From assembly GCA_028823435.1 (NCBI GenBank), contig JAPKBK010000134.1, positions 1 to 5,207 of the forward strand: DNA of 5,207 nt, in the 5' to 3' direction. Below are positions 1 to 5,207 of the stretch, piece by piece; the stretch's first letter is position 1; each line of letters opens with the position of its first letter. Below the pieces are notes generated by a model. It did not search any database. It worked only from the letters and a program-made list of their open reading frames with translations, and was not told where the DNA came from. The position numbers were made by a program, and so were the translations under genes. This stretch comes from Flavobacteriales bacterium. GTDB lineage: Bacteria > Bacteroidota > Bacteroidia > Flavobacteriales_D > Sanyastnellaceae.

Positions 1-6
1 AAAATA

Positions 7-834
7 TTACCCCAGTCCGACATCAAGTGACATCATAACGATGAAGCCCAGTATAAAGCCCATCGCCGCAAAGTCGGTGTACTTGTCGCGCTGCGTTTCT
101 GGCACAACTTCTTCGATGACGACAAAAATCATAGCACCGGCTGCAAACGCCAAGGCGTAAGGGAGAATGGGTGTCATTTGGACGACAAGCAACGCACCTA
201 TAACGCCCGCAATAGGTTCAACAACAGCCGAGAGCTGTCCGTACATAAATGACTTGCGGCGACTCACACCTTGACGGCGAAGCGGCATAGAGACGGCGAG
301 CCCCTCAGGGAAATTCTGAATACCAATTCCGATCGCAAGGGCAACGGCCCCAGCTGTAGTGGCCCCATCTAGCCCCATCGCAGCCCCACCGAAAATCACC
401 CCCACAGCAAGTCCTTCTGGGATGTTATGAAGCGTAATCGCAAGAATTAAAAGCGTGGAACTGTGCCAATCTGTTTTCGGCCCCTCTGCTTCATCCTTGT
501 TGAAATTAATATGAAGGTGAGGGGTTATTTTATCCAATCCGAAAATAAAAAGAGCCCCTAACCCAAATCCGATAGCCGCGGGGAGAACCTTCGCAAATCC
601 ATCTCCCTCAGACAGCTCAATAGAAGGCGCTAAAAGTGACCAGAAACTCGCGGCCACCATTACCCCACCCGTAAATCCGAGCATCCCATCAAACCATTTT
701 CTGTGCATTGATTTGAAGAAAAAAACCAGCGATGCACCAGCGGCAGTTAGGGCCCAAGTGAACGTTGTCGCTGCCAGAGCCGCCTTTATAGGCCCTATAG
801 ACTCAAGCCATAATATCAATGAATCAAATGTCAT
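7..834 (-). CDS. ZIP family divalent metal transporter (GufA-type)
   Basis: This 275-residue integral membrane protein probably imports a divalent metal (Zn, Mn or Fe) across the inner membrane. The sequence shows about eight hydrophobic segments and the two hallmark ZIP metal-site helices: HNIPEG at residues 136-141 (H136, N137, E140) and IQNFPEG at 172-178 (Q173, N174, E177). Further acidic residues sit in the later helices: E206 in VEPIAG, and E241, E242 and E246 in IEEVVPE. The QN form of the second motif and the length fit the GufA/BbZIP branch better than eukaryotic ZIPs. A short loop near residues 104-124 contains H106, H108 and H124 and could be the cytoplasmic metal-binding loop. The ATG overlaps the stop of the upstream regulator gene by four bases (ATGA), so translation is probably coupled; only a weak purine run, GAGAAAAA, precedes it. 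The family is secure. The metal is not determinable from sequence, although the adjacent MntR-like regulator favours Mn or Fe. Confidence 0.93.
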   Translation of the reverse strand: MTFDSLILWLESIGPIKAALAATTFTWALTAAGASLVFFFKSMHRKWFDGMLGFTGGVMVAASFWSLLAPSIELSEGDGFAKVLPAAIGFGLGALFIFGLDKITPHLHINFNKDEAEGPKTDWHSSTLLILAITLHNIPEGLAVGVIFGGAAMGLDGATTAGAVALAIGIGIQNFPEGLAVSMPLRRQGVSRRKSFMYGQLSAVVEPIAGVIGALLVVQMTPILPYALAFAAGAMIFVVIEEVVPETQRDKYTDFAAMGFILGFIVMMSLDVGLG

Positions 835-1499
835 TTTTTCTCAACTAATAATTGTTCTACTAACTTCTTTGACCACACCATTTCTTCCTTTTTCACTTTG
901 ACCTGAAAACTACCATCATACTCAAATATTTTCACAACAGTAAACGCAAGGCCGAGTTTGATTCCCAAATCGTCCAGATGTTTTAAAAACGAATCGCTGC
1001 TTCCTAAGACCCCTCGAACGGAAGCCTTTTCTGCAACCTTTAAAGAACTGACCTTAACCAGACATCTTCGGTCTGACATGTTTCCAAAGGCATCTGGAAT
1101 GGGGTCTCCGTGGGGGTCGAAACGCGGACGTCCTAAGAATGCATCTAGTTTCTCAATAAGCTTGGGGGAGTCAATGTGCTCAAGCTGTTCAGCAACATCA
1201 TGAACCTCCTCCCAACCGAAACCCAACTTCTCCACCATAAACGTTTCCCACAATCTGTGTTTTCTGACGAGGTTAATGGCTTGGACTTTACCTGTTGACG
1301 TAAGCACGGCTCCCTGATAGGGCACATAGGACACGAGATTGTGATCTGCAAGAACCTTTAACATCCCTGTCACTGATGCTGGCTGTGTGTTTAGACGAGT
1401 AGCTATTGCTGAAGTACTCGCTTTGCCACCTTTAAGCTCAATCGACAATATTGCCTTGAGATAATCTTGTCTGTTGCTTGTAGTAGGTAATGAGGTCAC
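831..1499 (-). CDS. DtxR/MntR-family metal-dependent transcriptional regulator
   Basis: This 222-residue (GTG start) cytoplasmic repressor probably binds DNA when loaded with Mn(II) or Fe(II). An N-terminal winged helix (about residues 10-70) is followed by the metal-binding dimerisation domain (about 72-140), which has H81, E85, H100, E104, E107 and H108 in the pattern RKHRLWE...VHDVAEQLEH. Next comes the family motif PHGDPIP (about 129-135), then a FeoA/SH3-like C-terminal domain (about 148-222). By my alignment, D12 and E104 occupy positions that are Asp8 and Glu99 in Bacillus MntR but Met10 and Cys102 in DtxR, which argues for a manganese-type site. The position of MntR Glu11 is Lys15. 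The frame stays open to an ATG at 1733, but that extension is antisense to sixA and has no family similarity. GTG at 1499 gives the usual short lead-in to the DYLKAI helix. TTG at 1523, with AAGGA ten bases upstream, is the alternative. The gene is first in an operon with the ZIP transporter and is divergent from sixA. Confidence 0.88.
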   Translation of the reverse strand: MTSLPTTSNRQDYLKAILSIELKGGKASTSAIATRLNTQPASVTGMLKVLADHNLVSYVPYQGAVLTSTGKVQAINLVRKHRLWETFMVEKLGFGWEEVHDVAEQLEHIDSPKLIEKLDAFLGRPRFDPHGDPIPDAFGNMSDRRCLVKVSSLKVAEKASVRGVLGSSDSFLKHLDDLGIKLGLAFTVVKIFEYDGSFQVKVKKEEMVWSKKLVEQLLVEKK

Positions 1500-1508
1500 T
1501 TTATAAGT

Positions 1509-1526
1509 AATTTGTAAGCGCAAATT
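1509..1526. promoter_or_regulatory. Candidate DtxR/MntR operator (18-bp inverted repeat)
   Basis: AATTTG-TAAGCG-CAAATT is a perfect 6-base inverted repeat with a 6-base spacer. It lies nine bases upstream of the regulator's GTG and between the two divergent genes. Size and base composition resemble MntR/DtxR-family boxes, which are AT-rich imperfect palindromes of about 18-22 bp. It overlaps the putative -7 element of the regulator's promoter, where a repressor would block initiation. That this protein binds it is inferred; short AT-rich palindromes can also occur by chance. Confidence 0.5.
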
Positions 1527-1528
1527 TA
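1521..1528 (-). promoter_or_regulatory. Possible Bacteroidota-type -7 element for the dtxR-zip operon
   Basis: Read on the minus strand this is TAAATTTG, an exact match to the TAnnTTTG consensus of the Bacteroidota primary sigma factor. It would start transcription near 1515, leaving a leader of roughly 15 bases before the GTG at 1499. No TTG-type -33 element sits at the expected 17-23 base spacing; the nearest, TTTTG, is only 12 bases away. The call therefore rests on the -7 match and its position. Confidence 0.4.
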
Positions 1529-1554
1529 TACCATCCTTATCAAAATATTTAGCC

Positions 1555-2037
1555 GTGCCTAAACTTTTTATTTTACGCCATGGAGAATCCTCACCAGGAA
1601 GCCCAGATTTTGACCGTCCACTCACTGAACAGGGACGCCTTGACATCAAACGATTTGGACTGAAGCTTGCTGAACGAGAACCAGAACTCGCATCGGAAAA
1701 AACAATCCTCTTCTCCTCTCCTTCAAAGCGCACTTCAGAAACAACTCAATTGTTACTCTCCGGGCTTCACAACCTAAATATTTCAGTAAACTACATTGAA
1801 GAAGGCTACCTCGCAGATCCAGGGACTTGGATCAAGCGCATAGAAAAGCTACCCTCTGAGATTGCCACCTGCGTTGTTGTAGGACACAACCCTGGGATTT
1901 CAGATTTGATCACCATTCTGTCAGGATCACATATCACGATGACGCCAGGTGCCTGTGTGAAGATGGAGCTACTTATCAACGATTGGAATGAAGTATTTGA
2001 AGGTACGGGGAACATTCTGAGTGCCTACAGACCCTAA
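1555..2037 (+). CDS. sixA: SixA-like phosphohistidine phosphatase (histidine phosphatase superfamily)
   Basis: This 160-residue cytoplasmic protein belongs to the histidine phosphatase (phosphoglycerate mutase-like) superfamily and is nearly the same length as E. coli SixA (161 residues). The N-terminal LRHGES motif supplies R8 and the catalytic, transiently phosphorylated H9. RPLTEQG follows at 21-27. SSPSKRT at 54-60 supplies the second phosphate-pocket arginine, R59. VVVGHNP at 107-113 supplies the second catalytic histidine, H111. The compact form lacks the insertions of phosphoglycerate mutases. SixA of E. coli removes phosphate from phosphohistidines in phosphorelay or PTS proteins; the substrate here is unknown and no partner is visible. 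The GTG start is forced because the catalytic motif begins within eight residues of it. No Shine-Dalgarno precedes it. It is divergent from the metalloregulator and lies 24 bases before the AI-2E family gene, so the two are probably co-transcribed. Confidence 0.88.
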   Translation: MPKLFILRHGESSPGSPDFDRPLTEQGRLDIKRFGLKLAEREPELASEKTILFSSPSKRTSETTQLLLSGLHNLNISVNYIEEGYLADPGTWIKRIEKLPSEIATCVVVGHNPGISDLITILSGSHITMTPGACVKMELLINDWNEVFEGTGNILSAYRP

Positions 2038-2061
2038 CTTGCTGTCATAAGATGAAGTAAA

Positions 2062-3150
2062 ATGAAGAATTCAACTACGAGAACTATCCTCCAAGTCTTG
2101 GGCGTCCTATTGGGACTTTACGCATTGTATTTCTTTCGGGAAATCGTCGGCTACCTCCTCATTTCAGTAGCCCTTAGTTTTGCCGGCCGGCCTATCGTTA
2201 ACCTCATTTCTAAAGTAAAAATAAAAGGACACAACCTCCCTTCTTATGTAGGAGCAGTCTTGGCGTTGTTATGCTTCATTACACTGGGAAGTGTAGTTAT
2301 TGCTATGTTTGGCCCCCTTGTCTCAGCTGAAGCCAGAGCCCTTAATTCACTTGACCCTCAACAAATAGCAGCAACTGTGAACGAGTGGATGTCACAAGCA
2401 GATGCGCTTTCCTCAAAACTGAATCTTTCTGATCAAACCCCCACGGGTTTTCTGACAAACCAAATCCAATCCATCATCGGCCTTGACGGAGTCGGCAGCA
2501 TCTTCAGCGGCTTATTTGGCTTCCTAGGCAGTGCTTTTGTCGCTATTTTTTCCATCCTCTTTATGACGTTCTTCTTTCTTAAAGACGGAAACTTATTTCA
2601 CAAAATGATTGTCACTCTAACCCCAAATTCTCAGGTAGAGAAAATGGAGCACGTGATGGTCTCTTCATCTTTTCTACTTACGAGATACTTCAGCGGATTG
2701 ATTATTCAAATCACGATTGTTACCGTCATGGTCAGTTCTGGACTGGCAATTGTCGGATCGGAACACGCTCTCTTGTTGGGATTTATTGCGGGGATATTCA
2801 ACCTGATTCCATATCTAGGCCCCCTAGCCTCAACGGCGTTAGGCCTTCTCATTGTCGCCACAACATATGCCGGAGACCCATCTGGCTGGGGACTTCAAAT
2901 CCTTTATACCGCGATTATTTACGGCATAGCCCAGCTCGTCGACAACTTCTTCACACAGCCCTTTATCTTCTCAAACAGAGTGATGGCTCACCCCCTCGAG
3001 ATTTTTATCGTCATAAGCATGGCCGGACTTTTGGGCGGAGTCTCGGGAATGGTTCTTGCCATCCCTGGATATACGCTCATTAGAATCGTCGCGAGAGAAT
3101 TCCTCTCTGGATTTAAGTTCATCGACGCCCTTACGGAAAAAATAAAATAA
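2062..3150 (+). CDS. AI-2E family transporter (UPF0118/DUF20 permease)
   Basis: This 362-residue polytopic inner-membrane protein of the AI-2E (PF01594) family is close to the usual length. Hydrophobic segments lie at about residues 8-40 (probably two), 60-85, 150-173, 207-232, 236-268 (probably two), 280-295 and 312-342. A large hydrophilic region at about 88-145 separates the N-terminal helices from the conserved core. Family signatures are FNLIPYLGP at 246-254 and the C-terminal block from DNFFTQP (294-300) through HPLEIF (310-315), with glycine-rich GLLGGVSGM (322-330) and LAIPGY (332-337). Members have been linked to autoinducer-2 export (E. coli TqsA) or cation/proton antiport, but most, including this one, have no assignable substrate. 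The ATG at 2062 follows sixA by 24 bases; upstream AGATGAAG is at best a weak ribosome-binding site. The tail after residue 340 (IRIVAREF..FK) resembles Bacteroidota members as I recall them. Confidence 0.9.
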   Translation: MKNSTTRTILQVLGVLLGLYALYFFREIVGYLLISVALSFAGRPIVNLISKVKIKGHNLPSYVGAVLALLCFITLGSVVIAMFGPLVSAEARALNSLDPQQIAATVNEWMSQADALSSKLNLSDQTPTGFLTNQIQSIIGLDGVGSIFSGLFGFLGSAFVAIFSILFMTFFFLKDGNLFHKMIVTLTPNSQVEKMEHVMVSSSFLLTRYFSGLIIQITIVTVMVSSGLAIVGSEHALLLGFIAGIFNLIPYLGPLASTALGLLIVATTYAGDPSGWGLQILYTAIIYGIAQLVDNFFTQPFIFSNRVMAHPLEIFIVISMAGLLGGVSGMVLAIPGYTLIRIVAREFLSGFKFIDALTEKIK

Positions 3151-3173
3151 CGTGTGTGAGCATATGGAATACT

Positions 3174-3199
3174 GGAGCCACTTGACTGGTTTCTCTTTT
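3174..3199 (+). terminator. Weak candidate terminator after the AI-2E family gene
   Basis: GGAGCCA (3174-3180) can pair with TGGTTTC (3187-3193) across a 6-base loop. Two of the seven pairs are G-U, and the stem is followed by TCTTTT. It sits 23 bases after the stop codon at 3150, a sensible place for the end of the sixA-AI-2E transcript. The stem is short and the T-tract interrupted, so termination may be inefficient or Rho-dependent instead. Confidence 0.27.
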
Positions 3200-3256
3200 G
3201 AGTGCGCAAAAAATTGTCGTTACAATTAAAATCAAACTAATTTTAAACATTGGTCA

Positions 3257-3284
3257 TTTGTAGGCAATCTTTCTTCTACCTTTG
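3257..3284 (+). promoter_or_regulatory. Candidate Bacteroidota-type promoter of pyrG
   Basis: TACCTTTG at 3277-3284 matches the Bacteroidota -7 consensus TAnnTTTG exactly, and TTTG at 3257-3260 could be the -33 element. The gap is 16 bases, slightly shorter than the usual range of about 17-23. Transcription would begin in or just after the CCCC run at 3287-3290, giving a leader of about 25 bases before the pyrG ATG. The rest of the intergenic stretch (3151-3256) is AT-rich, with a short inverted repeat AATTGT-CGTT-ACAATT at 3212-3227 of no clear function and no supported small gene. Confidence 0.5.
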
Positions 3285-3286
3285 AA

Positions 3287-3312
3287 CCCCGTATTCATAC
3301 TTCGAATTCGGG
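3287..3312 (+). promoter_or_regulatory. Possible pairing in the pyrG leader (C-run with G-run beside the start codon)
   Basis: CCCG at 3288-3291, at the presumed transcription start, is complementary to CGGG at 3309-3312, which ends four bases before the ATG. Pairing would form a 4-bp all-GC helix closing a 17-base loop and would hide the bases just upstream of the start. The arrangement recalls enterobacterial pyrC leaders, but the helix is short and this may be coincidence. Confidence 0.22.
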
Positions 3313-3315
3313 AAC

Positions 3316-5013
3316 ATGCCACACACACCTTCAGACTCTAGTAAATCAAGCATTAACGGCCGCAATAGCCGATATATTTTTGTGACCGGAGGCGTGAGTT
3401 CCAGCTTAGGAAAAGGCATCGTAAGTGCCTCATTGGCAAAGCTGCTTCAGGCGAGAGGGTATCGGGTGACAATACAGAAACTCGATCCATACATTAACGT
3501 TGACCCTGGCACCTTGAATCCATATGAACATGGAGAATGCTATGTAACAGTAGACGGAGCTGAGACAGATTTGGATTTGGGTCACTATGAACGATTCCTG
3601 AACGTCTGCACTACCCAAGCAAATAACATTACAACAGGCCGCATCTATCAGTCTGTGATTAACAAAGAGCGTAGAGGTGAATATTTAGGCAAAACTGTAC
3701 AAATCATACCTCACATTACAGATGAAATCAAGCGCTCAATTCAAATTCTTGGATCACAAAGCGAGTTTGACTTTGTCATTACGGAGATCGGTGGAACAGT
3801 AGGTGACATTGAATCGCTCCCATATATTGAGGCAGTGCGACAAATGAAATGGCAAAATCCCAAGGATACGCTGGTGATTCATTTAACACTTATCCCCTAC
3901 TTAAAAGCCGCTGGAGAACTTAAAACAAAGCCCACGCAACACTCCGTGAAGCAACTGCTTGAACTGGGTGTTCAACCCGACATTCTCGTCTGTAGAACGG
4001 AACACCACCTCACGCCTTCCATAAGAACAAAACTGGCTCAATTCTGCAACGTAAGTCACGACTCAGTCATCGAATCTATCGACGCAGAGACCATCTATGA
4101 TGTTCCACTATTAATGCAAGAGGAACGCCTTGACGAAGTGGTTCTCAGTAAACTAGACGTAGACCTTAGTAAAGTTGACAAGCCAAACCTTACCGAGTGG
4201 AAAAACTTCCTATACCGTTTTAAAAACCCAGACCAAACCGTTCACATCGGTCTGATAGGAAAGTACGTCGAGCTTAAAGACAGCTACAAAAGCATCGCTG
4301 AGGCGCTCGCACATGCTGGCGCAAATCTCAAAACCAGAGTTGAAATTCACTGGATTCACTCCGAACAAATCTCTCGGAAAAATGTACAGGAAAAACTGGG
4401 GCACTTAAATGGAATCCTTGTCGCTCCTGGGTTTGGATCTCGTGGCATTGACGGTAAACTTGAATCCATTCATTTTGCCAGAACAAACGACATTCCATTC
4501 TTTGGCATTTGCCTCGGAATGCAATGCGCAGTCGTTGAGTTTGCACGAAATGTGCTTGACCTCACAGATGCACACTCTTCTGAAATCAAAGAGTACACGC
4601 CTCACCCTGTCATTAATCTGATGGCTGAGCAAAAGTCGATTACAGACATGGGGGGAACGATGCGGCTCGGCGCCTACCCGTGCGACCTCATGGAGGGTTC
4701 AAAAGTTCGTGAGATCTACGGAACCTCATCCATTGAAGAGCGTCACCGTCATCGATATGAATTTAATGAGGAATACCGCGCGCAATTTGAGAAGGCAGGA
4801 ATGATTGCAACAGGAATCAACCCAGTGAGTGAATTGGTGGAAATCATTGAGATCCCCGCCCACCCATACTTCATCGCTACGCAGTTTCATCCGGAATACG
4901 CCTCGACTGTTCTCGCACCTCACCCACTCTTTATTTCATTCGTCCGCGCAGCCGTCATCGCTGGCCCAGGCACTGTGAATGCTGAAAACAAAGAGGACTC
5001 ACTTCGCGCTTAA
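3316..5013 (+). CDS. pyrG: CTP synthase (glutamine-hydrolysing)
   Basis: The enzyme makes CTP from UTP, ATP and glutamine, the last step of pyrimidine nucleotide synthesis, in the cytoplasm. The synthetase domain covers about residues 19-290. It has the ATP-binding SSSLGKGIV loop (28-36, K33), the magnesium site D87 (DLDLGHYERF) and E157 (TEIGGTVGDIESLP), and the UTP-site segment KTKPTQHSVK (203-212). The class I glutamine amidotransferase domain covers about 308-547. It has the oxyanion-hole segment APGFGSRG (370-377), nucleophile C399 in FGICLGMQ, and H525 and E527 in FHPEY. All key residues are present. At 565 residues it is about 20 longer than E. coli PyrG (545), with a Ser/Asn-rich N-terminal extension of about 15 residues and a short polar C-terminal tail. 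ATG 3316 is the only plausible start before the conserved YIFVTGG strand. The gene has its own candidate promoter and leader and converges on an elaA-like gene. Confidence 0.98.
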   Translation: MPHTPSDSSKSSINGRNSRYIFVTGGVSSSLGKGIVSASLAKLLQARGYRVTIQKLDPYINVDPGTLNPYEHGECYVTVDGAETDLDLGHYERFLNVCTTQANNITTGRIYQSVINKERRGEYLGKTVQIIPHITDEIKRSIQILGSQSEFDFVITEIGGTVGDIESLPYIEAVRQMKWQNPKDTLVIHLTLIPYLKAAGELKTKPTQHSVKQLLELGVQPDILVCRTEHHLTPSIRTKLAQFCNVSHDSVIESIDAETIYDVPLLMQEERLDEVVLSKLDVDLSKVDKPNLTEWKNFLYRFKNPDQTVHIGLIGKYVELKDSYKSIAEALAHAGANLKTRVEIHWIHSEQISRKNVQEKLGHLNGILVAPGFGSRGIDGKLESIHFARTNDIPFFGICLGMQCAVVEFARNVLDLTDAHSSEIKEYTPHPVINLMAEQKSITDMGGTMRLGAYPCDLMEGSKVREIYGTSSIEERHRHRYEFNEEYRAQFEKAGMIATGINPVSELVEIIEIPAHPYFIATQFHPEYASTVLAPHPLFISFVRAAVIAGPGTVNAENKEDSLRA

Positions 5014-5016
5014 TCT

Positions 5017-5207
5017 TTAACAGCTCGCTCTGAACATCTGGATATGGGGAATGTCATCTTCTAGATAGGTCTCCCCTGTTGATTTAAATCCCAAATCAGT
5101 GTAAAATTTCTCAAGGTAACATTGGGCAGAAATGCGAATTCCCAACCCTGGATATTGCGTGTCACACTCCGCAATCGCACGATTCATAATCTCAATTCCA
5201 AGCCCAA
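5017..5207 (-). CDS. ElaA-like GNAT N-acetyltransferase, C-terminal part (5' end beyond window)
   Basis: The last 62 codons of a minus-strand gene are visible, ending at TAA (5019-5017). The fragment begins GLGIEIMNRAI, the end of the acetyl-CoA-binding loop and helix of a GNAT fold. It continues through IRISAQCYLEKFYTDLGF and ends with a YLEDDIPHIQM segment. The AQ.YL..FY..LGF and Y.ED.IPHI.M patterns are characteristic of the ElaA family, small GNAT proteins (about 150 residues) of unknown natural substrate. The missing N-terminal two-thirds lies to the right. The gene is convergent with pyrG, with stop codons separated by only three bases, so it is not in an operon with it. Confidence 0.82.
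   Translation of the reverse strand, partial: GLGIEIMNRAIAECDTQYPGLGIRISAQCYLEKFYTDLGFKSTGETYLEDDIPHIQMFRASC

Noticed and set aside
958..1203. Plus-strand open frame of 81 codons opposite the DtxR-family gene
   Set aside because: It is antisense to well-conserved metal-binding and FeoA-like regions; its sequence shows no family features and no start signals.
1500..1733. Extension of the DtxR-family reading frame by 78 codons to an ATG at 1733
   Set aside because: It lies antisense over the first 60 codons of sixA, has an arginine/serine-rich composition unlike the family's N-terminus, and the regulator domain already begins just after the GTG at 1499.
3212..3227. Inverted repeat AATTGT-CGTT-ACAATT upstream of pyrG as a terminator or operator
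   Set aside because: The stem is short and AT-rich, no T-run follows on the plus strand, and nothing ties it to a regulator. It is mentioned only as a feature of the intergenic sequence.
4328..4632. Several overlapping open frames on both strands within the pyrG amidotransferase domain
   Set aside because: They are shadows of the pyrG coding frame; none has recognisable domains, and pyrG is intact throughout.
1..5207. Search for a defence system, mobile element, CRISPR array, tRNA or riboswitch
   Set aside because: No transposase, integrase, direct-repeat array, cloverleaf-like segment or long structured leader could be seen; every gene belongs to a known housekeeping or transport family.

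Overview
The window is a compact stretch of bacterial chromosome with six genes, the last cut by the right edge. It most likely comes from the Bacteroidota or a close relative such as the Rhodothermota/Balneolota group. Four points support this. The CTP synthase and the DtxR-family regulator read closest to Bacteroidota versions as I recall them. Starts lack clear Shine-Dalgarno sequences. Two intergenic regions carry a TAnnTTTG element, the Bacteroidota -7 promoter consensus. Two of the assigned starts are GTG. This placement is from memory of the families, not from a search.

Left part (7-1499, minus strand): a metal-homeostasis pair. An MntR/DtxR-type metalloregulator is followed, with a 4-base ATGA overlap, by a GufA-type ZIP metal transporter. 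The regulator probably senses Mn(II) or Fe(II) and controls its own operon through an inverted repeat (1509-1526) lying over its presumed promoter, just upstream of its GTG start.

Middle (1555-3150, plus strand): divergent from the regulator across a 55-base spacer come a SixA-like histidine phosphatase and, 24 bases later, an AI-2E family (UPF0118) membrane protein. They are probably co-transcribed, but no functional link between them is evident.

Right part (3151-5207): a 165-base intergenic region holds a weak stem-loop, a good match to the Bacteroidota promoter element and a short leader. It precedes pyrG, encoding CTP synthase. pyrG converges on an elaA-like GNAT acetyltransferase on the minus strand, with only three bases between the two stop codons.

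Overall this is an ordinary housekeeping and metal-homeostasis region. I see no mobile elements, CRISPR arrays, RNA genes or defence system. The points most worth checking are regulatory: the candidate metalloregulator operator, and a C-run near the presumed pyrG transcription start that can pair with a G-run beside the start codon, reminiscent of nucleotide-sensing leaders elsewhere.
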